Counted from the first letter of the stretch, positions 7,653-16,927 are shown. The stretch: DNA of 64,000 nucleotides from Ferrovibrio sp. (GCA_017991315.1 JAGOQS010000001.1:868001-932000); one strand, 5' to 3'. Notes: generated from the sequence alone by a model not told the origin. Numbers and translations: made by a program.

Positions 7653-10556
7653 ATGCCCAGGCTTGGGAGTGCTTCTTTATCGGCTCGCATGGCAATCCTG
7701 GTTGCCCTCATCGTGGCGCCCACGGTGTTGCTTGCAGTTTACCTTGCAGACATGCGCCGCACGCAGGAGCTCGACCACATCCGCAGGGAGGCGCTGGGAT
7801 TCGCCCGCACCGTGGCCTATCAGCAGGGCCAGGCGTTGCAGCAGGTTCGCCAGCAACTCGGGCGGCTTGCTTCCAGCGGCGAGCCTTTATTGGGGAGCGG
7901 CTGCAGCAACGAATTGAATGATCTTCTGCGGCTCGGTTCGATCTATTTCGAAATCGCGTTGGTCAATCTCTCGGGTGAACTGACCTGCTCTGCACGGGCT
8001 CAGTTTGGCACCATACGCATCGCGGATCGCGGCTATTTCACCCAGGCCATGGTGACGGGAAACTTCACCCTCAGCGATGTGGTCCAAAGCAGGTTGAGCA
8101 AGAAGTGGTCAGTGATCGCAGCTCAGCCGGTAGTGATCGACAATATGATGCGGGCGATGATTGTTGCCAGCCTGGATTTCAACTGGGCGCAGAACCTGCT
8201 TACCAATCTGAAATTACCAGAATCCTCTATTATCAGCATGTCGGATGCGAATGGCATCATAATCGCGCGGGCACCGGACCCGGAGCGCTTCGTCGGCAGG
8301 CAATTGCTGGAGGCGGAGAGTTTCCGCAAGCTGGTGGCATCCAGCAGTGAAGGCTACGTGCATTCTGCGGGTCTGGATGGTGTGCCACGTATCATTGCCT
8401 ATGCTCAGGTCCCTGACAGCAGTCTCTTCGTTCGCGTCGGCATTCCACGCAAGGATATTGACGCGGCGGGCAGCATGGCGCTGCAGGCTGGTGGCTTGGC
8501 GGTATTGTTTACGCTTCTGACCGCGGGCCTGTTCGGCTGGTCGGGTTCGCGCCAGTTGCTGCTGCTGCCGATCCGCCGGCTTGCCAGTGCTGCGGAAACC
8601 CTTGGCAAGGGCAATTGGACTATTCGCACTGGCCTGCCCCACGGCGATCATCTGCTCGGTCGGCTGGCGGCCAAGATGGACGAGCTGGCTTCTTATGGTC
8701 AGCGCCTCACACGTGCTTTCCGCACGTTAAGCGCGGGGAACCGTACGCTGCTGCGAGAGAGCAGCGAACCCTCACTGCTCAATGCAATGTGCCGCGTGGC
8801 GGTGGAGCAGGGTGGTTATGCCCTGGCATTGGTGAACTACCTGCGTCATGACGAGGGCAAGACCGTTGAGCCGGTGGCGCATTTCGGGGCATCCAATGGC
8901 TTCATCGAAACCATGAACCTGACCTGGGCAGATAGCGAGCGCGGCCGCGGTTCGGTCGGCATGGCAATCCGCAGCCGCAAGCCTTGTGTGATCCATCGGT
9001 TGGCCGAAGATCCGCGCTTCGCTCCTTGGCGCCAAGAAGCGGTGATCCGCAGCTTCGGCTCCATCGTGTCGCTGCCGCTGGTGGTGGAGGGAGAAGTTAT
9101 CGGTACCTTCACGCTGATCGCCCAGGAGCCGGAGGGCTCGTTTGATGATGCCGAGATGAGCCTGCTGGAGGAAATGGCCGCGGACCTTTCCTTTGGTATT
9201 CAGGTGGCGCGAGCTGGGGTCAAACGCCGCGAGGCAGAGCGCCGGGCCGAATATGCGCTCACTCATGACAACTTGACGGCCCTGCCCAATCAATCACTGT
9301 TTCTTTCCCGACTGACGGCAGCGCTGGAGGCTGCAGCCGACCGCCACGAACCGGTGGCGATCCTGTCGATCCTGCTGCCCCGCCTGCAGGAAGTTTATGA
9401 CGGCTTTGGATCGGAGCCCGGCAACGTGGTGCTGTGCGAGATAGCCAATCGGCTGCGCATGGTGCCGGGCGTTGGCGAGGCATTGGCGCGCCTATCAGCC
9501 AACGAGTTCGGGCTGATTCTGGCTGACCACGATGCCGCGCGTGCGGCCAAGCTATCGAAGGCCGTCCTGGCGGTATTCCAGCAGCCAGTACAGATTGGTG
9601 AGGCGCAGATTGATGTTGGCGCTGCAGTGGGCGCCAGCTTCTATCCTGGTCATGGCGAAGATGCAGATGCGCTGCTGCGCCGCGCCTCGATTGCTGCGCG
9701 CGAAGGCGCTCAGCGGGAGGCGCATTTTCTGGTTTACCGTGGCGCCACCGAGCGCGAAAACCCGGAACGCCTGGCGCTAGCCGCTGAATTGCGAAGCGCA
9801 ATTGCCCGTCGTGAACTGGTGCTGCACTACCAGCCGAAAGTGAACCTGGCCAGTGGCGAACTTTGTGGTGCTGAAGCGCTGATCCGCTGGCCCCATGGCT
9901 CACGCGGCATGCTGCCGCCGGTGAAGTTCGTGCCGCTGGCTGAGGAAACCGGTCTTATCCGCTCAATGACCCGGTTTGTTGTGGATGCGGCAATTCGCCA
10001 GCAGCATCTTTGGCTGACGCGCCAGCAGCAACTGCCTGTGGCGGTGAACCTTTCGGCCAAGAACCTGTACGATCCGCAATTCCTCGAGACCTTTCAGTCG
10101 TTGCTCGAAACCTGGGGAGTGCCGGCGCATCTGGTGGATATAGAACTGACCGAAAGCGCCCTGGTCGAAGACCCGGAAATGGCGAAGCGCATTCTTTCCC
10201 GGCTGCGTCAGCTTGGTGCAAAAATATATATCGATGATTTTGGCACCGGCTATTCGTCACTAAACTATTTGGTGACCCTGCCAGTGCATGCGCTGAAGAT
10301 AGACCGGTCTTTTGTGCAGCAAATGAGTAAAAGCCGCGAAGCCTATTCGGTCGTCGCCTCCATCATTTCCATGGCGCATAATCTCGGGCTTCGGGTTGTC
10401 GCCGAGGGCGTTGAGACCGAATCCGAACTCGAAATGCTGCGCGAACTCGGCTGCGATGAGGGGCAGGGATATCTTTTCGCCAAGCCGATGGAAGCAGATC
10501 GTTTCGATGCAACCTGTCTTGGCGGCAACCGTGCTGATCGGAATGATTCTGGTTAA
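7653..10556 (+). CDS. Membrane c-di-GMP phosphodiesterase with degenerate GGDEF and intact EAL
   Basis: 967 residues. Order: transmembrane helix about 12-32; periplasmic double-Cache sensor about 40-272; second helix about 278-297; HAMP about 300-350; GAF about 365-520; GGDEF-like domain about 530-690; EAL domain about 705-950. The GGDEF signature is SANEF (615-619), so cyclase activity is probably lost and the domain may instead bind GTP. The EAL domain keeps EAL (741-743), N799, E831/E834, the DDFGTGYSS aspartates 861-862, K882 and E918, consistent with active hydrolysis of c-di-GMP. Its stop codon overlaps that of the convergent PuuE-like gene. Confidence 0.92.
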   Translation: MPRLGSASLSARMAILVALIVAPTVLLAVYLADMRRTQELDHIRREALGFARTVAYQQGQALQQVRQQLGRLASSGEPLLGSGCSNELNDLLRLGSIYFEIALVNLSGELTCSARAQFGTIRIADRGYFTQAMVTGNFTLSDVVQSRLSKKWSVIAAQPVVIDNMMRAMIVASLDFNWAQNLLTNLKLPESSIISMSDANGIIIARAPDPERFVGRQLLEAESFRKLVASSSEGYVHSAGLDGVPRIIAYAQVPDSSLFVRVGIPRKDIDAAGSMALQAGGLAVLFTLLTAGLFGWSGSRQLLLLPIRRLASAAETLGKGNWTIRTGLPHGDHLLGRLAAKMDELASYGQRLTRAFRTLSAGNRTLLRESSEPSLLNAMCRVAVEQGGYALALVNYLRHDEGKTVEPVAHFGASNGFIETMNLTWADSERGRGSVGMAIRSRKPCVIHRLAEDPRFAPWRQEAVIRSFGSIVSLPLVVEGEVIGTFTLIAQEPEGSFDDAEMSLLEEMAADLSFGIQVARAGVKRREAERRAEYALTHDNLTALPNQSLFLSRLTAALEAAADRHEPVAILSILLPRLQEVYDGFGSEPGNVVLCEIANRLRMVPGVGEALARLSANEFGLILADHDAARAAKLSKAVLAVFQQPVQIGEAQIDVGAAVGASFYPGHGEDADALLRRASIAAREGAQREAHFLVYRGATERENPERLALAAELRSAIARRELVLHYQPKVNLASGELCGAEALIRWPHGSRGMLPPVKFVPLAEETGLIRSMTRFVVDAAIRQQHLWLTRQQQLPVAVNLSAKNLYDPQFLETFQSLLETWGVPAHLVDIELTESALVEDPEMAKRILSRLRQLGAKIYIDDFGTGYSSLNYLVTLPVHALKIDRSFVQQMSKSREAYSVVASIISMAHNLGLRVVAEGVETESELEMLRELGCDEGQGYLFAKPMEADRFDATCLGGNRADRNDSG

Positions 10557-11434
10557 GGATGCTGCGCCAACCAATGGCGGGCGATCTGCTCGCGTGTGGC
10601 GATCCAGGCTGTACCCGATTGCGTGATGTGGCGCAGGATGCGATCCAGCGCACCGATGCGGCCCGGCCGGCCGATCATGCGCAGATGCAGGCCGATGGAA
10701 AGCATGCGCGGCGCCATGCTGCCTTCCTGCGCCAGCCAGTCATAGGCATCGCAGACATAGGTGGCGAAATCGGCACCCAGCGCGAAACGCTGCGTGTTCT
10801 GAAATTGCATGTCGTTGGTGTCGAAGGCATAGGGCAGCACCAGATGCCGCTTGTCGCCGATGCTGACGAAATAAGGCAGGTCGTCGTTATACGCGTCGCT
10901 GTCATAGAGAAAATTGCCAGCTTCCAGCAGCAGCCGGCGGGTATTCGGCGAGGATGCCGAACGGGTGTGCCAGCCGTGCGGTTTCTGCCCGGTGACAGAT
11001 TCGATGGCGGCGACGGTACGATGGATGCGCTCGCGTTCCTCGGCCTCGCCAAGGTCTGCATGGCTTTCCCAGCGCCAGCCATGGGCGGAGACTTCATGTC
11101 CGCGCCGCACCGCATCCTGCGCCAGTAGCGGCGACCTCTCCACGGCATAGCCACAAGCGCTCACGGTGGCTTTCGCCTGATAGCGGTCGAACAGGTCCAT
11201 GATGCGCCACCAGGCGGCGCGGGTGCCATATTCGAAATGGCTTTCGATGCAGGGATCGCGGCCCTTGAGGCCATGCACCACTTCGTAGATCGCTTCGTTA
11301 TGGTCGTCGCCGCCGGAGACGGTGAATTCAGAGCCCTCCTCGAAATTCACCACGAAGGAAACCGCCACCGCCTTGCCTTTGGGCCAGCTTACATGCGGCG
11401 GTTTGCCGCCATAGCCGATCAGGTCACGTACCAC
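10553..11434 (-). CDS. Polysaccharide-deacetylase-fold hydrolase, PuuE/allantoinase-like
   Basis: 293 residues with the NodB-homology barrel. The segments SFVVNFEEGSE, ATVSACGYAVERSP, GHEVSAHGWRWE and GWHTRSASSPNTRRLLLE match the PuuE group, in which metal-free or metal-dependent allantoinases and related cyclic-amide hydrolases occur. It has no signal peptide, so the substrate is cytoplasmic. The GTG start lies two bases after the stop of the preceding permease and within its ribosome-site region, implying translational coupling with the ABC importer. The product may hydrolyse the imported compound. True substrate unknown; it is unlikely to act on polysaccharide. Confidence 0.82.
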   Translation of the reverse strand: MVRDLIGYGGKPPHVSWPKGKAVAVSFVVNFEEGSEFTVSGGDDHNEAIYEVVHGLKGRDPCIESHFEYGTRAAWWRIMDLFDRYQAKATVSACGYAVERSPLLAQDAVRRGHEVSAHGWRWESHADLGEAEERERIHRTVAAIESVTGQKPHGWHTRSASSPNTRRLLLEAGNFLYDSDAYNDDLPYFVSIGDKRHLVLPYAFDTNDMQFQNTQRFALGADFATYVCDAYDWLAQEGSMAPRMLSIGLHLRMIGRPGRIGALDRILRHITQSGTAWIATREQIARHWLAQHP

Positions 11435-11436
11435 AG

Positions 11437-12237
11437 TCAGTCTCCGGTTCCGGCCATGCGGTTCAATCCCACCAGGCGGTCGCCGAGCAACAGCAACAGC
11501 AGCGTGGCACCTAGGATCAGCGAAGACAAAGCGGCCAGAGTCGGGTCCGGCGCTTCCTCAATATATTGCAGCATCTTGATCGGCAGCGTTTTGGTACGCG
11601 CATCGGTGAGGAAGATCGAGATCGGGTAATTGTCGAACGATGCCAGGAAGGCGAAGAAGCCGGCGGTGAAGAAGGACGGCGCCAGGGCCGGTACCATCAC
11701 CTTCACGACAGCCTGCGGAAAATTGCAGCCCAGGCAGCGGGCCGCATCGATCAGCGTGAAGTCGAAACGCGACAGGCCGGCCAGCATGGTGCGCGCCACA
11801 AAGGGCAGGGTGATGATCAGATGCGCCAGCAGCAACGCCGGATGCGCGGCAGTGAGCCCCGCACCCCGGAAGAATTGCAACAGCGCAATGCCGATCACCA
11901 GGCCCGGCAGCATCAGCGGCGAGACCAGCAGGGCGGCGACGAGGTCCGCGCCTGGCAGCTTGCCGCGCTGGATGCCGATGGCGGCCAGCGTGCCGAGCAG
12001 CAAAGCGGCGGCGGTGGAGATGAAAGCCACCTCCAGGGTGAGGTAAAGCGCCGGCCAGAAGCCATCCAGCCGGGTGATGCGTTCATACCAGCGGGTCGAG
12101 AGGCCACCGCTCGGCAGGTCGAAGACCGGCGTGGGCGAGAAGCTGGTGGCGACGATCACCAGCAGCGGCGCCAGCAGGAACAGGGCGGCCAGCAGGGCCA
12201 TCAGGATGGCGAAGGCGGTGGCGAGGCGTTGTGTCAT
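11437..12237 (-). CDS. ABC transporter permease, PotC-like
   Basis: 266-residue inner-membrane permease with about six helices and the binding-protein-dependent transport EAA-type loop around DAARCLGCNFPQAVVKVMVPAL. Family resemblance is to the second permease of spermidine/putrescine and related importers. GGAAGGAGCAGG ribosome site before the ATG. It is the fourth gene of a five-gene operon: binding protein, ATPase, permease, permease, PuuE-like hydrolase. Confidence 0.9.
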   Translation of the reverse strand: MTQRLATAFAILMALLAALFLLAPLLVIVATSFSPTPVFDLPSGGLSTRWYERITRLDGFWPALYLTLEVAFISTAAALLLGTLAAIGIQRGKLPGADLVAALLVSPLMLPGLVIGIALLQFFRGAGLTAAHPALLLAHLIITLPFVARTMLAGLSRFDFTLIDAARCLGCNFPQAVVKVMVPALAPSFFTAGFFAFLASFDNYPISIFLTDARTKTLPIKMLQYIEEAPDPTLAALSSLILGATLLLLLLGDRLVGLNRMAGTGD

Positions 12238-12251
12238 TTGCCTGCTCCTTC

Positions 12252-13088
12252 CTAGCCGCGCGGCTTGCCGAGCTTGCTGCTCAGGATCACCACCGCGAGC
12301 GCGATGGCCAGCAACACGGCGCCGGCAGCAGCACCGAAAGCCGGCTCGCGAGTGAGCAGGAAGGATTTGGCGATCAGGGTTGGCAGCGTCTGGTAGCGCT
12401 CGCCCATCAGCAGGGTCGGCACCACATAGGCCGAGACCGAGAGCGAGAATACCAGGGCCGTGCCGGCGACGATGCCAGGCAGGCTCAAGGGCAGGGTGAC
12501 ACGAAGGAAGCAGAGTAGCGGCGGTGCGCCAAGCGTGGCGGCGGCTTCTGAAAGCCGCTTGTCGATCTGCGCTACCACGGCATAAACCGAGAGGATCATG
12601 AAGGGCAGGAAGATGTTTACCGCGCCGACGATCAGCGCCGTCTGGGTGAAGATCAGGCGCACCGGCTCGTCGATGATATGCAGTGCCATCAGGGTCTTGT
12701 TGACCACGCCGGTCGAGCGCAGCAGCACGGTCCAGGCGAATGACTTGACGATCACGCCGATGGAAAGTGGCAGGAACAGGCTGAGCAGCAGCGCGCTGCG
12801 CAGTTTACCCTTGATATAGGTGAGGCCGAAGGCGGCCGGGTAGCCGATCAGCAGTGCAAAGAAGGTGGTCAGCGCAGCGAATTTCAGCGAATTGCCGATG
12901 ATGCCGAGATAGTAGCTGTCGCCGAACAGCTTGCCATAGGCGGCGAGGCTGAAGCCCAGGCCTTGGTTCTGGGCGCTGGTCAGGCTCACGGGCAGCAGCA
13001 GGGCGAGCGGTAGCAGGAACAGGCCGCAGAGCGGCACCATGGCTGGCAGCAGCAAAGTGGCCCAGGGGCGCTGCTCGCGGCTCAGCAT
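12252..13088 (-). CDS. ABC transporter permease, PotB-like
   Basis: 278-residue inner-membrane permease; the EAA-type loop is visible in LSEAAATLGAPPLLCFLRVTLP. The ATG at 13088 overlaps the ATPase stop as TGATG; a GTG three bases upstream is the alternative. Partner of the PotC-like gene 14 bases downstream. Confidence 0.9.
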   Translation of the reverse strand: MLSREQRPWATLLLPAMVPLCGLFLLPLALLLPVSLTSAQNQGLGFSLAAYGKLFGDSYYLGIIGNSLKFAALTTFFALLIGYPAAFGLTYIKGKLRSALLLSLFLPLSIGVIVKSFAWTVLLRSTGVVNKTLMALHIIDEPVRLIFTQTALIVGAVNIFLPFMILSVYAVVAQIDKRLSEAAATLGAPPLLCFLRVTLPLSLPGIVAGTALVFSLSVSAYVVPTLLMGERYQTLPTLIAKSFLLTREPAFGAAAGAVLLAIALAVVILSSKLGKPRG

Positions 13089-14173
13089 CACGCCGCCTCC
13101 GCCGCTGGATAGACGAAGGTTTGCGCAATAGGCCAGTGCAGGCTGACATCGCTGCCTTCGGCAGGCAGGCCTTGGCCGCCGGAGAACTGCGCCACCACGC
13201 GTTGGCCGTCCTCTGCCGCCAGATGCAGCATGCTATGGGCGCCATGGAAGATCGCCGCCGTCATGCGGCCGGCAATCGCGTTGGATTCCGCCGAAGGGGC
13301 GCTGCCGAGTTGCAGGCATTCCGGCCGCACGGCGACAACAACAGATGAGCCTGGCGCGAAATTCGCCGCTGCACGCAGGCGACCGAGCGCGGTCTTGATT
13401 TCCACCATGCCTTGCGCCGGGTTGCCCAGCACTTCGCCATGCAACTGCGTCGACTGGCCGATGAAGCTCATGGCGAACAGGCTGGCTGGCGCGGCATAAA
13501 GCGTTTTCGGGTCGGTATATTGCTCGATGCGGCCGCGATACATCACTGCGATGCGGTCCGACATCGTCAGTGCCTCGTCCTGATCATGGGTGACGAAGAT
13601 CGCGGTGGTGCCGATGCGGCGCAGCAGGTGGCGCAGTTCCACCTGCATCTCCTCGCGCAGATTACGGTCCAACGCACTCAAGGCTTCGTCGAACAGGATC
13701 ACACCCGGCTGCACCGCCAGGGCACGGGCCAGCGCCACGCGCTGCTGCTGCCCGCCGGAAAGTGCTGAGATCGGGCGTTCGGCGACATGGCCGAGATGCA
13801 CCAGTTCGAGATACAGCGCCACGGTGGCGGCGATGGCCTTGGCGTCCATGCCTTTCAGCCGCAGGCCAAAGGCGACATTGCCGGCGACCGAGAGATGCGG
13901 AAAGAGCGCATAGTTCTGGAATACCACGCCGACCTGCCGCTTATGCGGCGGCAGTTTGGTCACATCGCGGCCATCGATGCTGATGCTGCCGCTATCGGGC
14001 GTCACCAGGCCGGCGATGGCGCGCAGCAGCGTGGTCTTGCCGCAGCCCGATGGCCCCAGCAACGTCACCAGTTCGCCGGCTGCGATATCCAGGTCGACGC
14101 GGTCGAGTACCGTCGTCGGCCCATATTGCTTGCTCACTGCCTTGATTGTGAGGGGCGCCGCCTGGCTGCTCAT
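13088..14173 (-). CDS. ABC transporter ATP-binding protein, PotA-like
   Basis: 361 residues. N-terminal nucleotide-binding domain with Walker A GPSGCGKTT, Q-loop QNYALFPHLSV, signature LSGGQQQR, Walker B VILFDEALSALD and switch histidine in FVTHDQDEAL. The last 120 residues form a TOBE domain, as in spermidine/putrescine, iron(III) and 2-aminoethylphosphonate importers. It energises the two permeases that follow. Walker B reads DEAL rather than DEPL, a common variant that keeps the catalytic glutamate. Confidence 0.94.
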   Translation of the reverse strand: MSSQAAPLTIKAVSKQYGPTTVLDRVDLDIAAGELVTLLGPSGCGKTTLLRAIAGLVTPDSGSISIDGRDVTKLPPHKRQVGVVFQNYALFPHLSVAGNVAFGLRLKGMDAKAIAATVALYLELVHLGHVAERPISALSGGQQQRVALARALAVQPGVILFDEALSALDRNLREEMQVELRHLLRRIGTTAIFVTHDQDEALTMSDRIAVMYRGRIEQYTDPKTLYAAPASLFAMSFIGQSTQLHGEVLGNPAQGMVEIKTALGRLRAAANFAPGSSVVVAVRPECLQLGSAPSAESNAIAGRMTAAIFHGAHSMLHLAAEDGQRVVAQFSGGQGLPAEGSDVSLHWPIAQTFVYPAAEAA

Positions 14174-14183
14174 GGCCGTGGCC

Positions 14184-15248
14184 TCACAGCAATTCGCGGT
14201 TCCAGCGTTCGATCCAGCCCGGCCGGCCCTTGGCGAAATGTGCCCAGTCCGGCGCGAACAGCGTGGCCGAATCCGGGAAGCCGGCCGGCTTGGTGGCTGC
14301 CGGGTTCACCGGCGCGACGAAGGCCTTGGCAGCCAGCACGCTTTGCACTTCGGGGCTCAGGAAGGCTTCCAGCGCGGCATCGGCGAGGCCGGCATTGGGG
14401 CCGTTCTTCACCTTGGCGAGGCCGGACGGCATGGCGAAGCCGCCTTCCTTCGGGATCGCCAGGTCGATCGGCGAGCCTTCCGCCTTGCGGATCAGGGTAT
14501 AGGCCGAGAACTGACCGGCGATCAGCGTCGCCTCGCCCTGTTCCAGCAGGTTAATCGCCTGCGGTGCGTTGGTGTAGATGTTGAGCAGGTTCGGCTTCAG
14601 GCTCTTCAACTTGTTGAAGGCGGCGTCGATCTCGTATTGTGCTTCCTTGAACGGCTTGCCGGTTTCGAGATGCGCCGCGATCAGCAGGGTCCAATAGCCT
14701 TCGGTGTTGTTCAGCGACGGCACGATGATGCGGCCCTTGTTGCCGGCGGCCCAAAGGTCGGTCCAGCTTGCCGGCGGGGTCTTCATGCGGGTGCTGTTGA
14801 AGGCGATGCCGGCCCAGGGCTGCTGGTAATTCACCCACAGGCCATCGCGATGCACCGCGCTGGCGGCGAGCTTGGCCATGGTCGGCACGGCAGTGGGCGA
14901 CATCTTTTCGATCAGATCCTGGTCGGCGGCGGCGATCATCACCGGATCGTCCATCACCACCACGGACATTTTCGGCGCCGCCTTGTCGGCCTGCATCTTC
15001 TGCAGGTTGGTCAGCGAGTTGGTGCCTTCGTAGAGGATCTTGGCACCGATCTTCTTCTCCATCAGCGGGAAGATATCGGCGTTGAAATACTTCGCCGCAC
15101 CGGCCGGACCGCCGATGACGATCTCCTTGGCTTGAGCGCGGACGATGGCCGGGGCGCCGAAAGCCGCGAGCGCCGAAGCGGCGAGGCCGCCCTTGAGAAC
15201 TGTCCGGCGCGTCGGCGCCATGGAGTGAGAAGTCCGCTTGATCGCCAT
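14184..15248 (-). CDS. Tat-exported periplasmic binding protein of the polyamine/iron type
   Basis: About 354 residues. The start MAIKRTSHSMAP gives a twin-arginine signal (RRTVLKGGLAASALAAF then APAIVRAQ); GGGG/GAAAGG lies before this ATG, while the open frame 29 codons further upstream lacks signal-peptide character. The mature part has the type II periplasmic-binding fold seen in PotD/FbpA relatives (for example LNNTEGYWTLLIAAHL). First gene of the operon, so the promoter and TGTGCACA boxes upstream control uptake. The ligand is unknown; coupling to a PuuE-like hydrolase suggests a nitrogenous compound. Confidence 0.88.
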   Translation of the reverse strand: MAIKRTSHSMAPTRRTVLKGGLAASALAAFGAPAIVRAQAKEIVIGGPAGAAKYFNADIFPLMEKKIGAKILYEGTNSLTNLQKMQADKAAPKMSVVVMDDPVMIAAADQDLIEKMSPTAVPTMAKLAASAVHRDGLWVNYQQPWAGIAFNSTRMKTPPASWTDLWAAGNKGRIIVPSLNNTEGYWTLLIAAHLETGKPFKEAQYEIDAAFNKLKSLKPNLLNIYTNAPQAINLLEQGEATLIAGQFSAYTLIRKAEGSPIDLAIPKEGGFAMPSGLAKVKNGPNAGLADAALEAFLSPEVQSVLAAKAFVAPVNPAATKPAGFPDSATLFAPDWAHFAKGRPGWIERWNRELL

Positions 15249-15328
15249 CCCCGCTACCTTTCCCCGTTGCTGCGCGGTGCCGTATCGGCCAACCGCCTCG
15301 GCGAAAACAACGCAAGCCTTGTGCCAAG

Positions 15329-15336
15329 TGTGCACA
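15329..15336. promoter_or_regulatory. TGTGCACA box 1, importer side
   Basis: Perfect 8-bp palindrome, 81 bases before the binding-protein start. Same word as boxes 2 and 3 and flanked by A/T on both sides. FCD-type GntR proteins commonly bind short GT-N-AC palindromes, so this is a likely operator of the adjacent GntR regulator. Confidence 0.65.
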
Positions 15337-15411
15337 TTTTATATAAGCGTTTGTCAGGTATAGGTTTTCACTTTCCGGCGCGATGCCGGTCCAGATTGGC
15401 GTCGATAAGAA

Positions 15412-15440
15412 TGTGCACAAAAATATCCAGATTGTGCACA
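15412..15440. promoter_or_regulatory. TGTGCACA boxes 2 and 3, regulator side
   Basis: Two perfect TGTGCACA palindromes at 15412-15419 and 15433-15440, 21 bp apart (two helical turns, same face). They lie just before the gntR start, which suggests autoregulation. An AT-rich spacer separates them. Confidence 0.7.
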
Positions 15441-15460
15441 TTTGTTGGGCGGCATCTGGG

Positions 15461-16195
15461 ATGACTGAAGACAGGGCAGGGACCGTGAGCACGCGGCCGC
15501 GCATGAAGAATCCGCTGAAGGGCGATGCCAGCCTGGATGAGTCGATCTATGCCAGGATCGCCGAGGCCATTCTGCATGGCCGATTGAAAGCCGGCACCAA
15601 GCTGCCGGAGCAGCGATTGGCTGCCCTGTTCGGTGTATCGCGCGAACGCATCCGCAAGACGCTGCATCGCCTGGCGGCTGAGCGCCGGCTGGAAATCATC
15701 CCGAACCGCGGCTGCTTTGTGCCGAGGCCGACCGTGGAGGATGTGCGCACCGTCTACGAAGCGCATCGCGTGTTCGAGGCCGGGATTATCGAGCAGTTGT
15801 TGCGCGTGCTGGATGAACGCATCCTGGCCGCGCTGGATGCACACCTCGCTGCCGAGCGTGCGGCGGCAGAGCGCGGCGACCGTGCCGCCTCGGTGCGGCT
15901 TTCCGGTGCCTTCCATCTGCTGCTTGTCGACCAGCTTGGCAATCCCGAGCTATCACGTTTCCTGCGCGAGTTGCTCAGCCGCTCGTCGCTGATGGTGTCG
16001 GTCTACGAGCCGGCGCAATCCTCGCTTTGCGCTGTGGACGAACACGGGGCGATCGTCGCAGCCTTGCGCGCCCGCGACCTTGAAGCAGCTTTGCGGCTCT
16101 CGCGCGAGCATTTTAGCCATATTGAAAGCCGTCTGAATCTCGAACGCGGCGCACCCGATGAGCCAGACCTCGCGGGGATCTTCGCAGAAGAGTGA
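15461..16195 (+). CDS. GntR-family regulator with FCD domain
   Basis: About 244 residues. N-terminal winged helix at about 25-90 with YARIAEAILHGRLKAGTKLPEQ and a recognition helix in FGVSRERIRKTLHRLAAE; C-terminal all-helical FCD effector domain about 100-230, with histidines in HRVFEAG, FHLLLVDQLGN, EHGAIVAAL and SREHFSHIES that usually bind a metal and carboxylate ligand. Divergent from the PotD-type importer operon and probably its repressor. The start is uncertain: ATG 15461 (used), or GTG 15485 with a better AGGGC ribosome site. Confidence 0.87.
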   Translation: MTEDRAGTVSTRPRMKNPLKGDASLDESIYARIAEAILHGRLKAGTKLPEQRLAALFGVSRERIRKTLHRLAAERRLEIIPNRGCFVPRPTVEDVRTVYEAHRVFEAGIIEQLLRVLDERILAALDAHLAAERAAAERGDRAASVRLSGAFHLLLVDQLGNPELSRFLRELLSRSSLMVSVYEPAQSSLCAVDEHGAIVAALRARDLEAALRLSREHFSHIESRLNLERGAPDEPDLAGIFAEE

Positions 16196-16512
16196 TAAGG
16201 TCAGCCTCAGGCTATGAATATAGACCTGCTGGCGGTGGCCTCGCCGAAGCTGTTGCAGCAAGCTGTGCGTTCATCATGCTGCATCTAAAAAAGCCGTAAA
16301 ATCACGCCCTTGCAATTGTACTTGTTGGGCGACTGCAATCAATTGCAGGCCCCGTATGTGGCATTTCGGCAACGTCGCCGAAATTTGCCCCGCAGAGTCT
16401 CATGCAAGATGCTTACACGATTGTACGTACATAGTGTTGTGTCGAAAATTACCACGCGCTTGGATTCGCATTTCGTATCCGAGGCTAGTTTTCAGAAACA
16501 TTGGGGGATGCA
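16196..16512. other. 317-base intergenic region with two palindromes
   Basis: No gene seen. Contains the 16-bp palindrome CTGCAATCAATTGCAG (16333-16348) and the 10-bp palindrome TGTACGTACA (16422-16431). The second lies about 80 bases before the lipoprotein start and could be an operator. Confidence 0.45.
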
Positions 16513-16899
16513 GTGAAGAAGATTTTTACAGTAAGTGCTGTGCTGCTTTGCGGGTTGGTTCTCAATGGGTGCGTCTATCCGGATCCGACCTATAACATGT
16601 ATGCCCCCGGCGGAGCGCTGGCGGACAAATCGGAAGGCCCTGCGCTTCTGGCTTCGGCTGACGACAATTTGCTCAAGACGATGTTTCCCGTTGGTACCGG
16701 CCGCGACCGCGTGATGCAGTCGCTGGGCGTGCCGATGTCGGCGTCGAGCAATTCTGATGGCACGACCGTTCAGGTCTTTTCCCATACCTTCACCAGCTAT
16801 CAGCGCAAGTTCGTTGAGATGAACATGCTGACGGTGACCTATGATCCGGAAAGCAAGGTGAAGTCGACCTCGCTGACGAAAACCCGCAGTACCTGGTAA
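16513..16899 (+). CDS. Small outer-membrane-type lipoprotein, BamE/SmpA-like
   Basis: About 128 residues. N-terminus KKIFTVSAVLLCGLVLNGC is a lipoprotein signal with lipobox LNGC. The rest resembles the SmpA/OmlA/BamE fold: a helix with PVGTGRDRVMQSLGVP followed by beta strands ending in MLTVTYDPESKVKSTSLTK. The GTG at 16513 is chosen since GGGGGA is placed correctly before it; a TTG four codons upstream also fits the frame. Function probably envelope assembly or structure; whether it is the BAM subunit itself is unclear. Followed by a strong hairpin. Confidence 0.72.
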   Translation: MKKIFTVSAVLLCGLVLNGCVYPDPTYNMYAPGGALADKSEGPALLASADDNLLKTMFPVGTGRDRVMQSLGVPMSASSNSDGTTVQVFSHTFTSYQRKFVEMNMLTVTYDPESKVKSTSLTKTRSTW

Positions 16900-16927
16900 T
16901 TCCAGCGCTTCAGCATGCTGGTTGCGA

